A stretch of DNA of 64,000 nt from Prinsepia uniflora (taxonomy: Eukaryota > Streptophyta > Magnoliopsida > Rosales > Rosaceae): NCBI GenBank assembly GCA_032719365.1, contig CM064861.1, positions 80,348,863-80,412,862 of the forward strand. The letters are read 5' to 3'. Positions 31,086-42,583 of the stretch are shown here, piece by piece (positions within the stretch are counted from its first letter, which is position 1; every line of letters begins with the position of its first letter). Position numbers and translations under genes: made by a program. The notes under the pieces are model-generated. The model ran no database searches. It was not told where the DNA came from and saw only the letters and a list, made by a program, of their open reading frames with translations.

Positions 31086-33277
31086 TCAATATGAAATCAT
31101 GACTTGGAGTCTTAGTTCCAATCCAGAAATCACATCCATAGTCCATTTCCAAAGCCAAATCCGAAATCATGATTCCATAAGCCAGCATCCAGAATCACCA
31201 TTCCGAATCCAAATCCAGAAATCCTTTTTTCAAGCTCCAAGACCGAATCAGGATCATATTCCGAAATCCGATTCCAAAACTCGAAATCACATTTATCGAA
31301 ATCACTTTTATGAACAGGGCTTCAAGCCCGAAATCACTTTTCCAAAATCCATTATAAATCATTGAAATCAAATCATATTTCAAATCCCAAAATCAAATCA
31401 CCAAAACCATGATCAAATCACAACATAAATCGTAAGCTCGTAAAACATGCAAATACGTAATTATCTCGAAATACGTGCAAATCGTAAATCATCAAGGTCA
31501 AAATATTAAACATAGAAATCTCATATAGAAAACATATAAAACATTTCTGCATGCATCATAAGTTAGAAAGAAAAGTCCACTCACAGACCATTTTTTATGC
31601 TGCTTCGATATGCGCACAATTACGCTTTCCCGGCTAATCCACTTTCACCGACTTTACCGAACCTGTCCAAATCCCATAATAAGGTCACTAACTACTTTAT
31701 AATGCTTCTAATAAAGCCCCGTAATTTTTCCAAATTTTTAACTATTTTTAATCTTGTCCTAAAACCTTCGGACCTTCCGAAACCTATCAAGATGATGTCC
31801 GATCGACTCGAAACCAGTGCCAAAATGTTTGTTACATCGAATACTTTACAAGTCATTTTGAAACCTCCCTCAAAATGTGTGCCATACGCCCTCACGCGCC
31901 ACCCAAAGGGGCTGCGCGTGGGCTTCACGTGCGGTTACTGTTCACTGTCCCTGTCCTCAGGTGAACCGGGTTCGAACTGGTCTTGACCGTCCTGGTCCAG
32001 ACCCGAACCGGCATGGGCGGTTCTCCCATTTTTCAGTCCATTTTTTATCCGTTTCTAGTCCTAATTCATCCCTTAAGTTCGTCCTTTCAATCCCAGTTAA
32101 TTTATCTAATCAAAACATGGCATTCAAAGCTAAATCCTACCTTCCAATTCGAAGGACTCCATTCTGTTTTTCCTCTACCCTATTCTTGGCATCCCGGCCA
32201 CCTCTAGCGTCGGTTCTGGTTTCCCTAGTCATGTTTCAAGCTCCAGAGCATGTTTCAATAGGCCAAAACAGTCAATAACCCTCAGACCATGTTCTGCCAT
32301 TATCAAAATCAAACTCTAACTTCATGGGAATACTCACTTGACGTCGCCATCGTACTCTGCCGTGACCACCACCATTCATATTTCAATCCTGCCTCTCACT
32401 TTCATGTAGAACCATGAGCTAAGTACCTCGTTTCCCAAGAGTGTGAAAATCCAAATTCTTCATGGGCACGGGTCCCCTGCTTGTTTTACCTCACGGTTTA
32501 GGGCCGCCGTCCACGGCCACTCCCTATGGTGGCACCACCATTCTCCTCACCATCCACTCTCTGTATTTCATTCACAACTCAGGGCCAAAGGATAAAGATC
32601 GAGGAACCTGGTGGAAGAATTCTCTCTGTTTTTTCCTTTGAACCAATCTGTGCCATATGTTTAAAACAATTTTAGGCAGTGAGTGAGAGTTCCACGGCCT
32701 TCCAGAGAGGGACATGTGTCCCAATCTGGGTAGGCATCAATCCCTAGGCAGCCAAGTGTCCAAGTTTTACTGGGCACAAATCCCAATGCATCAGAATGAC
32801 CAAAATGCCCCTGCCTTTGCAAATTACCATTTTGCCCTTCACAACTTAGACCAAAATCCTAACTATCTGAAGTCCGATGACAGCGTGCCGCCTATCGTTG
32901 TACTCAGAGAATCGAGACCTACCTAACGGTCCTCGAAATACGTGAAAAATTCATGTCATGTGAAAAGTCAACAGTTTACCCCTTTTTAAACCAAATTACC
33001 AAACTACCCTCGAACATCCGAACATCATAACTTCTTCCTTGAACGTCGGAATCGGACGTGCCACCTGTCTATGAACTCGTGACATCCCGAACTACGTCAC
33101 AGTAATCGGTTAAAGTTCATTTGACCACCCAAATAAAAGTCAACCTTTTGCCCATTCCAAGGGCAAAACCGTTATTTCGTACCGTCCGTCCGAACTTACC
33201 CAACTAATCACCAGTTAACTTAACTAATCCGTAATTAAGCACTAATCTAATCCCAATTTTTGGGACGGGTCGTTACA

Positions 33278-33345
33278 CCACCCCCCTTGGGGCACAACGT
33301 CCTCGCTGGCACATTTTCGATCAGGGTCTAGCTCTGAGACCATTA
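33278..33345 (-). mobile_element. Cassandra internal domain with PBS and PPT
   Basis: Read on the minus strand, the 5' LTR is followed after 3 nt by TGGTCTCAGAGC (33331-33342), a one-base variant of the initiator-Met tRNA primer site TGGTATCAGAGC. After a short noncoding domain comes the polypurine tract CCCCAAGGGGGG at the left edge (rc of 33280-33292). LTR A inserted exactly in this tract: its target duplication CCACC (19360-19364 and 33278-33282) is part of it. The element never had coding capacity, as is normal for TRIMs. Confidence 0.82.
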
Positions 33346-33628
33346 TGTCACGAGCCGACTCCCCTAGCACAATATTGTCTGCTTTGGGCCATGCCCTCAC
33401 AGTTTTGTTTTTGAGAGCGCACACGCAACTTCTTAGTAGGTTACCCATCCTAAAATTGCTCTAGTCTAATCTTGCTTAACTTTGGAGTTCTAACCATACT
33501 TAAAACCAATGATCTCCCAAAAGGTTTCATGCTAGGAAGATACGTACCCATACATATAAGACACTTCACATTTCCCTCCCGAGTGATGTGGGATTGTTCA
33601 CCGTTCTTCCTAAGACATAGGTCTTACA
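33346..33628 (-). mobile_element. Cassandra TRIM, 5' LTR (minus orientation)
   Basis: 283-bp LTR reading TGTAAGACCTATG...GGCTCGTGACA on the minus strand. The 5S-like core at 33421-33490 (minus) reads AGAACTCCAAAGTTAAGCA and GGATGGGTAACCTACTAAG, close to plant 5S rRNA boxes A and C. With the LTR at 19067-19357 and the PBS/PPT piece it makes a Cassandra of about 650 bp, now split by 13.9 kb of later LTR insertions. Confidence 0.85.
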
Positions 33629-34590
33629 AGATGGCTCCATCAAATCCTACTTCATGGATTCTGATGGGGAGCCTGACCTAGTAAGAACCCAAGAGGTGGA
33701 CGACAGCTTGAGGCATCTTGGTAGGACCTTCCATTCGTCCTAGCTGGACTTCATGAACACCGTTATTCGTGGGTCCTAGTATAAGTTGGACAAGATTTCC
33801 TAGTTGCAGTCGATGGATTTCCTAGATCGATGCGACATGACGATACACATTGGGGCTCATGTAAGTGTGTCGTCCTCTTACCTTTGTTTTATTTTTGTTT
33901 GATCAAGTGTTTCTGACTCGACTTGAATCTTTTGCAGCTTCTCGGTGAGGTCTTCACCACATTTCAGCATCGATTCATGTCCGATATCAGGAAACTGAGT
34001 TGAAGAAGGAGATAGAGGGTAATGCATATGCCCTACCCGATCAAAAGAAGATCTTCAACCAAGCCTTGGCAACGAAGGCCGAGATAGAGCTCAAGGTGAA
34101 GACCTTGGAGCTGTAAGTGGTTGGCGAGGCCGAAGCGGCCTATCTGAAAGAGCAGGAGGTGGAGGCTGCAAAAGCTCAAGGAAGGGAGCTAGAGTCGGCC
34201 AATGCCAAGCTTGCCGAGCAGCTAGTCTCAACCAAGTGGGTTAGCATTGAGGGGTTCAAATCTTCTAAGGATTTCCACTAGATACTGTAGAAGTTTGGGG
34301 CCAACTTGGAGGACGGCCTATACAAGAAGATGTTGATGTTCAACATTAGGAATCTAGTCGTCTTCCCCTGGCTCAAGTCTCTGCCAAGGCTCGATGACTA
34401 CTTGGATCAGAAAGGCAACCATCTCCCTAATGAGGAGGACGATGACGTAGGGTCGAATGAACTGGCCCAGGATGAGGAAGTCGAACAGGAAGGTGGGGAT
34501 GAGCAACCCAATGTGGAGCCTGAGCAGGTTGTGGAGGATGCCGAGCATAGAGAGGCTGATCGACAGGAAGAGGGAGAAGCTGGCCCTTAG
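33629..34590 (+). pseudogene. gypsy accessory ORF, 3' part (coiled coil)
   Basis: Continuation of the plus-strand accessory ORF after the Cassandra insertion. Around 34010-34260 it reads a Glu/Lys/Ala-rich coiled coil (KKEIEGNAYALPDQKK..., AEIELKVKTLEL, stop, AYLKEQEVEAAKAQGREL). Then follows SIEGFKSSKDFH, a stop, and LYKKMLMFNIRNLVVFPWLKSL, ending in an acidic tail. A coiled coil followed by a GFKSS.DFH motif is typical of the C-terminal half of the Transposase_28-type gypsy proteins. At least two in-frame stops make it non-functional. The strand is opposite to the integrase remnant just downstream. Confidence 0.6.
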
Positions 34591-35371
34591 TAGAGTGGGG
34601 ACTTTATTTCGGGGGAATGTCCCAAGATTTTGTAATTCGTCTGTATGCCTTTATGTAACCGAACAACTTCAATACATACAATGTTTTTTTCCCGTATACA
34701 AAGTATATTTTTATCAGTTAGACCAAATGTGTTTGCTAATTATGATTAGTGAACTGCCCGAGTAGATATTTGTTAGGTCGATCAAAGAACTAATGAGAAT
34801 AAAACTGAAATGTTTTTAAGCCATTTGTGTAACAGATCATAACAAAAGGTTAGGGATATTAAACCAAAAGGGTTGACTGATCATAATTGTGGTAAGTTGG
34901 CTGATCGACAACGTGTGGTGAATTTACACGAGGATAATTCGAGTGAAATTTTTGGTAGGAAAAGTTTGAAAAGGTCGAGCTGAATGTTGGTGAGGCCGAT
35001 TAGAATAAGTAGACAAAAAATTGGAGGCAGTAGGTATGAGGTCAAGCGAGTGCTTATCTGGGGGCCAAGAGTGTACTGAAAAAGTATTAGGTCGAGATCC
35101 ACTGGACTGTTGCCAAGGGTGGTTGCCTAAGTTGTGGGCCAAGTATGAAGAAATTTAAGTGATGCTAAGAGAGTGGGAGTGACCTTGGAATATGCCTAAG
35201 GTGTTGTTTCGGCCTAGGCCAAGGCCGATAAGATGATAGTTGGAATAAAAAAATTACATTAATAAATTTTTCTCAAGTGATAAAAATCATAGATAAGATA
35301 TACTGGGGGTTCCATGAATGATTACAAAAGTTTGGCCATGAGTCCATCACTTTGCGATGTTTAACATTTTT

Positions 35372-35629
35372 CTATCGATAGTAGTACTTGAGGTGATCAG
35401 CATTCCACGGGTGTGGGAGTGTTTTGCCTTCTGAGTTTTGCAACTGGTAGGTTCCTTCTCTACATATCCTCGAGATGGTGTAGGGTCCTTCCCAAGTTGG
35501 GGTGAATGTTCTGGCTGATCTTTCCCTGGTTGCAATGTTGACCTTTCTGAGGACTAAGTCCCCAACTTTGAATCTTCGATGGCGAACTCGAAAGTCGTTG
35601 TATCTTGCGACCCGTTGTTTGTTGAGCAT
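35372..35629 (-). pseudogene. Ty3-gypsy integrase C-terminus, truncated
   Basis: 86 codons on the minus strand read RVARYNDFRVRHRRFKVGD..., then TWEGPYTISRICREGTYQL and GKTLPHPWNADHLKYYY, then stop. This is the C-terminal part of a plant gypsy integrase, with the GDLVLRKV, WEGPY and PWN.DHLK.YY words typical of the Tat/Athila branch. Everything N-terminal to it is missing; a frame break follows immediately upstream (about 35630) and the next 300 bp have no pol motif. It marks the orientation (minus) of the host element that carries the nested insertions. Confidence 0.85.
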
Positions 35630-35639
35630 CGTCGATCAA

Positions 35640-36106
35640 GGACTTGGAGGACGAGAAGGTTCATATCCGAGCAAGGAAGTAATGCAAGTCGGTTGAGCAT
35701 AATAATAAGTTCTTGACAGAAGCAATCTACCTCATTCAAAAACTTGGAAGATTTATGTTTAAATCTAAATTGACAGACATACACCATGCATGCGAACAAA
35801 ACAAGGCCAACACACAAACAACACGCATGCCGATAATCTCTTCGGCCACTCCCAATGCCTCTCGATCAGTCGATCACCTACTCAAACACTCCTAATTTCT
35901 CTTAGCTATTCACTCACTGGATCGACTCTCTTTTGGCTAGAGAGGTAGAGCCAAGGGGGATCTATAAAATAATTATATAATAAGTCAATAATATGATATA
36001 ATTTTTTAAATTTTTACTTAATTTGATAATATTTTTTTGATTTGAACAATTTGAATATTTTTGTATGCATTAATTATGAGTTGTATTACATGTCAATGCC
36101 ACAATA
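35640..36106. other. no gene; decayed repeat into AT-rich DNA
   Basis: Between the integrase fragment and the next solo LTR I see no coding motif. Up to about 35945 the base composition still resembles repeat sequence; after that it is AT-rich. Confidence 0.4.
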
Positions 36107-36111
36107 CAGTT

Positions 36112-36713
36112 TGTTTGTTCCCAAAATGGAAGTAACGCGATGAGACCCGTTGGGGGATCTAAGACCAGCTGGGGGGTGTTCAGACCCGCTGGGGTCACTG
36201 ATTGATCTCCTGCTTCTGCTCGGACGGTGACCTGCAATGTAGAGCGGAAACACTAGACACCAGTGGGGTGCCGGCCTAAGAGGCTCCGATGCTTAAGGCA
36301 ATAAACGTATGGAACACCTGATAGACAGTACACAAGGGCTACCGAGTGGAGCTTGTGTAGGCTTCTAGAGATAGAAGTGATGAGAGAGAGTTACTTTTGT
36401 GAAAGGGTCTGGGATTATTTATAGTATCCATAATTGTGGTGGTTGAGCAGTGTTTGAGAGAAAGTTCCAAGTTGTGATTGGGGATGCTGCCACGTGCCCT
36501 GCAAACCCGGGCTGGTGTCAGAGGGTTGGTGTGCCATGGAGTTGGTGTAAATAGCTAGAGTGATCAGACCAGGGGTGCCGATCATGCCTACCGAGGGACA
36601 TAGGAGTTTTTCCTGCCGAATGACAACTTGCACTGCCTGCCGACTGACGTCTGCCTGTTGACTGTCAGTTGTGCTGCTTGCATGTGGCCTGGTTGGTCAA
36701 TATGGTGTCAACA
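36112..36713 (-). mobile_element. solo LTR H, Tat-like gypsy, TSD CAGTT
   Basis: 602-bp unit on the minus strand, TGTTGACACC...TTGGGAACAAACA, flanked by CAGTT at 36107-36111 and 36714-36718. On the minus strand a TATAAATAA box lies at about 36414-36423. About 110 nt downstream is CTTAAGCATCGGAG followed by CTCTTAGGCCGGCACCCC, the R/U5 signature I associate with Tat-type gypsy LTRs. There is no partner LTR, so it is a solo LTR. It is not the LTR of the neighbouring gypsy remnant as far as I can align them. Confidence 0.82.
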
Positions 36714-36718
36714 CAGTT

Positions 36719-37113
36719 CATTTATTACACGTTGAAACATTTCACCTAAAACATTCATTGCTCTAAAAAAAAATACAAAGGGTACTTTCCTCCAAAGGTA
36801 ACTTGACATTCTTTCCATTGTGCTTCCAAAATTACCATTCAGTCATTTTCACCTATTAACTTTGTAATCGAAGATTGTTAAGTCGACATCGTACCAATAC
36901 TCATTTACTCTTTCCTCTTCCTTACAGATCATCTATCAACCGAGAAAAGCGAGAATGAACAAGCTAACCAAGGAAAATTGATCTATTTTTGGCATCATCA
37001 AAAGTAAACTAATTAATAACTATTGGAAACATTTATAGGCAAAGCATTTGTTTTTTTTTTCCTTCCTTTATTCTTATTGGGAAAAATAAATTAGAAATAG
37101 AGTTATATACAAA
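36719..37113. other. AT-rich spacer
   Basis: I see no gene, repeat boundary or RNA motif here. Confidence 0.4.
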
Positions 37114-37259
37114 AGTAATGCTATTTAGACACATTAAATTGAACACATTTACTGACACATTTAATGTGGCAATCAATTAATGGAGTTATTTTAATAAATT
37201 AAATCATAAAAAATTTGTTATTAAATATAGTCAATTTTATATGTCTAAATAGTGTTACT
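37114..37259. mobile_element. MITE, 146 bp, ~19-bp TIRs
   Basis: The left end AGTAATGCTATTTAGACAC and the right end (reverse complement) AGTAACACTATTTAGACAT form imperfect inverted repeats around an AT-rich core. A smaller internal inverted word (ACACATTTAA/TTAATGTG) lies near the left end. I could not fix a target duplication. It has no coding capacity. Confidence 0.65.
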
Positions 37260-37576
37260 CTATATATAAACACCTAATTTCACTTGTTTAGCATGTGAGC
37301 TAAATATTTGTGCCAAAATGGTAAAGACGGTCATCATATATATATCTGTCAAATATGTTCACATTTATGTGATCACTATTTTGTTTCAATTTACAACTTG
37401 AATCTTTTTATTACTCCAATCAAATTCAAGCACACTGGTGTATATAATTATAGGGCATATTTTGGCATAAAATTTTAGTACTTGCTGTAAATGACACAAA
37501 GTATAATTCAGGTGATGGAATTTTTTTTTTCCCATACAAAAGGGTAAAGTTGTGAGATTGCTATGGTTTTCTCTCA

Positions 37577-37645
37577 TAATTGTTGATAATTACATAATTT
37601 AAGGTTGGTGCGAATTGTTGATAATTACATAATTTAAGGTTTAAA
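37577..37645. repeat. short tandem duplication
   Basis: The phrase ATTGTTGATAATTACATAAT followed by TTAAGGTT is present twice in a row, with an 8-9 bp linker (about 37-bp period). A TA microsatellite follows at 37675-37692. Confidence 0.8.
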
Positions 37646-37692
37646 GAGAAAAACTTTAAAAAAGGTCCAGATATAATATATATATATATATA

Positions 37693-38317
37693 TGGCATAA
37701 TATGTATCTTTTGTCTAATAACGCTAATTAGTTTGGGAAATACACATTTGCAAGTTGATTCCTTAATTAACAGGAAAGCTGCAACTACCACATTAGGTTT
37801 GTACGTTGTTTAAAGAAAGTATGTATTTAATTATTGTCGATTATAATATATAATATATATAATGTTATTTTTGCTTATTTCTAAGTGGTTAGAGATTTTT
37901 AATTCGATTTTTGTGAATATTCATGATATAATATACCGAATAACAAGTAGCTAGCATCACATCTGGGTTCTCTTGTTTGTGTATAAGATCAACTTGGGAG
38001 AGTAGTAGACCTCATGTGAACGATCTCCTTAAAAAAGAAGATGTTCTTGGCTAATTTGCTAGTGAACGGTTGAAAGCAAAAGAAAAATGCCCTCATTACT
38101 TGTTCGGGACAATCTGTCAAAGACTAATTACCATTCATGGAGGTGCGCAAGTGGCATGGGTTGCATTGCTGCAACATATTTGGCATATGGCAAAAGAAAG
38201 ATGAGCAACGCATGTGGAATAGTAGGGAGAGATGAAAAAGCCAGGTAGGAAAACAAATCAAAAGAAATATTGTTGGTGAAAAAAAAGGAGATTTGAAGGG
38301 TTGCTTTAGCTTTTACA
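37693..38317. other. AT-rich spacer
   Basis: No gene or repeat boundary could be supported. The segment ends in CTTTTACA, whose last bases match the end of the copia LTR at 48391 (see the duplication finding). Confidence 0.4.
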
Positions 38318-38653
38318 TATAGTGACAGAGACCCTAATGGCTAGACACACCTTGGGTTCTTGACCATGTCGATCACATGGACGTACGTACATACGAAGAT
38401 CGAAAAAAAAAATAGTTAGATTAATATATTCATCACATTATGCTCTATTGATATTTATCTTTATTTTTAAATGAACAAAAATAGTTATATATATATTATT
38501 TTTATAAACAACACATAAATCTGTGTGAAATTCATTTTTTTATTGGCTCATTCTATAGTCCGTTAATTCCTTCGTTCTTTTGATAAAAATAAAAATAAAA
38601 ATAAAAATAAAAATTCCTTCACCCTTAATAATGTTGGTAAGAGAAGAAAAAAG
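38318..38653. repeat. ~340-bp host direct repeat, left copy
   Basis: From TATAGTGACAGAG to AAGAGAAGAAAAAAG. A second copy at 48392-48734 lies on the far side of the copia element, with about 10 per cent difference and small indels, including an AAAAAT-type microsatellite of different length. The copy ends exactly where the copia LTR begins. Confidence 0.88.
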
Positions 38654-39265
38654 TGTTAGAAAATTAATTCTCCGCCATGCAAGTACTAGAAATAAAGATG
38701 GAAGAAAGGAAATAAAGAAGCCAAGAACACAACAAATTTAACGAGATTCGACCAAATAACTTGTCTATGTCCTCGAAGAGTTTTCACCTTCACTATAAGA
38801 GAATACAAAGTATAAGAATACACCACTCAAGTTTATACCTAACCCGAGCCCTTGTATCCAATAGGATACCCTTGTACACACTCTCTCAACTTAGAAAATC
38901 ACTCTACCCCAAGAGCTATGCACACTCTTGAAACACTCACAGCTCACCTTGCTTCTATACCCGAAGACCCTTGGTGTTGCTCTCACTCACTTGTGATGTA
39001 TTCTCCTTGATTTCCAAATGTGGTCACGATCTCTTCCTTATATAGGTTAAGGAGGAACCATCTAGATATTTTCATTAATGCTCAATCCACCTACCTACTT
39101 CATTTGTTGAATCTTCCACCTACTTCTTTCATGAACCTTTTACACATATATTGGGTTCATGCACTTTAATCTAGAACAACAAATATATTCTAAATAAGCC
39201 CAATAATATGGAAGCCCAAATGCCTTTTGTGATTATACTTTAGTATTGGGCCTGGATATTTTACA
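38654..39265 (-). mobile_element. decayed copia element K, 3' LTR
   Basis: 612-bp LTR in minus orientation, TGTAAAATATCC...TTTTCTAACA. Its partner is 47759-48391 (about 633 bp, visibly diverged by several per cent). The minus strand carries a CTATATAAGG TATA box near 39038-39047. The purine-rich GGGAGGGGGAGAT tract abuts it at 39266-39278. The two LTRs enclose a partial gag-protease and a later 6.9-kb insertion. Confidence 0.88.
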
Positions 39266-39705
39266 ATCTCCCCCTCCCGGCCAACTTATGTAGATAATGT
39301 CGCACCATCACTTCAATCTTTGAAGTCCATCTAAAATTGAGATACCGCTTGATATAACCATAAGAATTCCATTGGTCTTATTCTTATACCAGCTACACAT
39401 ACCTCAAATCAGTTGCATACGGTCCTAGCTCACTTTGATTCAAAATGGCCAATTTTATGTGCAGCTACTCCGAGTCAACAATCACTAGTTGGCTTCGAAG
39501 AGGGACCTTGACTTTACCTTTTCCCTAGCAGGATTTTCTTTCTCACCGTCGTCTAAAACCTAGAAACATGTTAACGTCTCTACTATGCCCGCAAACGAGA
39601 CCCACTACATGTACATGTTCTCCCGTGCATGTTGTTTCCCTACAACCTTTGAAGTCTTAGTTTTTCCTATTAGAACATACTTTTGCATTTTTCTCCCTTT
39701 ATTGG
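39266..39705 (-). pseudogene. copia K internal remnant and PPT
   Basis: On the minus strand this continues the copia after the 6.9-kb insertion. At the right end it reads KGRKMQKYVLIGKTKTSKVV, matching the LYVL.G.T phrase that follows the protease in copia polyproteins. Then stops follow, up to the polypurine tract GGGAGGGGGAGAT next to the 3' LTR. Integrase, RT and RNase H are absent, so this copia had already lost most of pol before or independently of the insertion. Confidence 0.6.
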
Positions 39706-42583
39706 TGTCAAGACCCGTCCCAATCCCCTCGGGATTAACATGGGACGTTCCTGATCCCGTCTGACACAGAGTGTCAGACAAGGGAAATTCCGACTTTAGC
39801 CCGCTAGGGGCTTCAGAGTACGCCAGGATCCAGATGAGGTATGTGATGTCTCGGTCTCTGCTACAGCCTGCATCCGGGATCAACCTGAAGGGCAGTCAAA
39901 ACATTAAAAGCTGGGAGTGCACAAAACAATAATTTATAAAAACATTTTATTGAAGACATTTGTACCTTTCACTAAAAAGCATGCATGCATTCGAAAGCCA
40001 TTTACCAAACCACTAGGGCGTTGGCCCAAAAACGTAAATGAAACCAGTTACGCGGGCCACTACCCAAATCCATGTGGGACTCAATCCAAAACAAGTACAT
40101 CATATATCGAATCACATATACATATAAATCACATAACCAATCTTGTCACGGTATCTAAAGCTGCGCACGTGCTACCCGGGGTCTCAAAGCCCAAGTCTCC
40201 CAGGGTCCACCTAGGTCAATGTTCGTAGATCAATGACCCTCCCTGGGGTTACAATCCAAACCCTCCTGAGAGTAAGGTACCCAACGGGGGCGACTCCACT
40301 CAGTTAGTACTCCGTGACTACTCCGGGGTCCACCCTGGCCAACGACCCTACCCAGAGTAGACAATCCAAGTAAAGGAAGGTATATGAATATATATATATA
40401 TATATATATATAGAAAACATTCTTAAAACCTTTCAAGGGATTCATGCCCGGTCCCTATAAACCGTCATGAACCCGTAAATCCATTTAGGGTCCCCGACCC
40501 GAAAACATAAACATACACCAACTGGGCCTTAAGCCCGAAATCATGACTCAACTGGGCATCGAGCCCGATATCTCAGGGTCAGTCACGACTCCGATCGTAG
40601 TGATGCGTGCAACCATCCGTTCAGGACCGCCCTCAATCCTGGTATGTCGCCGTGAACGAATCAACCGACGAGACCACCGCTAGATCATGGTGCACTCATC
40701 ACTGATCGATATCCTGAACCGTCAGCACTCCGAAGTAGAGCCTCCATCGGCTACTCGATGACGGTATGTGCATCGTGACCTCTCCGGAAGGAAAACATCC
40801 CAGTCCGGAGGCGAGCGTCTTATCGTCCATCACCATGCACTAAGCACTCGCTGCGACCACGACTCAGACAAGTAGGTCATTAATAGGGCTACATGCCCGA
40901 GACGAAACCAAATGGGTCTCATGCCCGAGTTTATCCTTTTTAAATCCAAAAAGCATTTCATTTAAACCAACAAAGAAAGTACAAACCCGTATAGGCACCG
41001 TATAAGGTCGAAACCTCGAAATACGCGCCAATATGTAACCACACACAAATTAACTCAAGGCATCATAAAAAAGGTATTAAAACACATAATAAACATTTAT
41101 GCATGTATCAATTTAGAAAACAAGGTCCACTCATAGACCGTCCGAGATGCCCCCTCGATACACGTGTCATACGGCTCTCCCGGGCCAAACACTGTCACCG
41201 AGACCAGCAAACCTGTCCAAATCTTAATAGAGGGTTACTAACTACTTAAATAACCCCTCACTAAAGCCCCGTAATTTTCTCGAATTTTTAACTATTTTTA
41301 AACCCGATGTTAAACCTTTGGACGTCCCGAACATTATCGAGACGGTGTCCGATCGACACGAAACTAGTCCCAAAATGTTCATTACATTGAATAGAGTATT
41401 TCACATGTTGGACACTTATCCAAAATACCCCTCACGCGCCCTCACGCGCCGTCCAAAGGGGCTGCGCATGAAAGCGACGCGCTTGCTACAGTGTCATTCC
41501 CTACCTCGGTTAAACTGGGTTCATCTGGTTCGAGCTGGACCGGACCGGTCTGGACCGATCCAAGGCCCCATTTCATTCATTTTTGGTCCATTCTGTTCCG
41601 TTTTTATTCCTAAAGTTTCCTAGCAACCTTTCCCATCGATCTAGCTATTAAGAACAAGAGAAAGGGATCGAGAAATTACCTCCATGATTGAAAACCGAAC
41701 GGGCCACCTGCAACCTTCCTCCGCCGTCGACTCCGGCCGTCCCAGCTTCCCTTTTCTATCCCAATCGATCCCTACAACCTCCAGAAGACTAACCCCATCA
41801 TTAAAATTGACCAAAGCCCCTTAAAACCCAAGTTCGAAATTTCAAAACCATTACTTACGGTTTCGGATTTTCCCCGCCGTGGCCACCGTCGTGGCCCGCC
41901 GTCACCGTCAAGTCAACCTGTCCCTCAGGTTACTCCCTCTCAGTCCATCACAATGGCACGTGGGGTTATGGTGTTTGTTTGCTACAAATGGAAATGGAGA
42001 AATGGAGGGGCTTTCGGGTTTGTGAGAGAAACAGAGAGGATGATGATGATCAGGTGAGAGAGGGATGAGATGGACAGTGAGGATGAAGAAAGAAATATAG
42101 ACGAAGGGTCAGGATTAAAAGATAAGATGAGTGGGAATTATAAAATAATATTATTTTAATCCAAATCTCACCAATCAATGTGACATCCACAATTTGGGGT
42201 TAATGACCAATGGGATGAGTGACGCTTGTCACTCATCCATGGGTCCCACTAAAATAGCTGGCCAATCAGATATCGCCACATCATCCTCGTCTCGTAATGC
42301 GTGCATAGTGAAATCGAACTTCCGTGACCTATAACTTTCCCGTTCGAAGTCCGATTTCGGCGTGCGGCCGGTCTATGGATTTGTATCGACCCGATCTACG
42401 TAACGGTCCTCGACCCTCGACCATCGGATCTCCTGATCAAAAAGTCAACATTTTACCCACCACTAGGGGAAAAACGGTCATTTTGCATCGTTCGTCCGAT
42501 TTCGCCCAACTAATCACCGATTAACCTCACTAATCCTTGATTAGTCACTAATCTAATCTCGGAATTCGGGACGGGTCGTTACA
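39706..42583 (-). mobile_element. long-LTR element FG: 3' LTR (F)
   Basis: 2878-bp LTR in minus orientation. On the plus strand it starts TGTCAAGACCCGTCCC and ends GGGACGGGTCGTTACA. The complete element spans 39706-46634 and is flanked by ATTGG at 39701-39705 and 46635-46639. F carries the same landmarks as the solo LTRs: donor-like decamer at 41125-41134 (mutated to ATGAGTGGAC), partner at 39913-39922 (two changes), acceptor at 39885-39886, and palindromes GGGTCCCCGACCC and GGGCCTTAAGCCC near 40489-40565. Confidence 0.9.

Larger units (their letters stand above)
19365..33277 (-). mobile_element. long solo LTR A, split by nested insertions, TSD CCACC
   Basis: Minus-orientation LTR. On the plus strand it starts TGACACGACCCACCC (19365) and ends GGGACGGGTCGTTACA (33277), with CCACC on both sides. 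Its own sequence is 19365-19850 plus 30504-33277 (about 3.26 kb); the rest is LTR B and its inserts. Shared module landmarks on the minus strand: donor-like decamer at 31575-31584, partner decamer at 19633-19642, acceptor at 19604-19605, palindrome array at 30722-31085, and GC hairpin at 31914-31932. There is no coding domain. Confidence 0.88.

Noticed and set aside
31877..32278. 133-codon plus-strand frame
   Set aside because: It is inside LTR A, antisense to it, with no domain. It is a chance frame.
33421..33490. 5S rRNA gene on the minus strand
   Set aside because: Only part of 5S rRNA is present, with many changes, inside a TG...CA LTR next to a Met-type primer site. It is Cassandra, not an rRNA gene.
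38318..38653. The 340-bp direct repeats as LTRs of an outer element
   Set aside because: They lack TG...CA ends, PBS and PPT, contain ordinary AT-rich host DNA, and abut the copia LTRs exactly.
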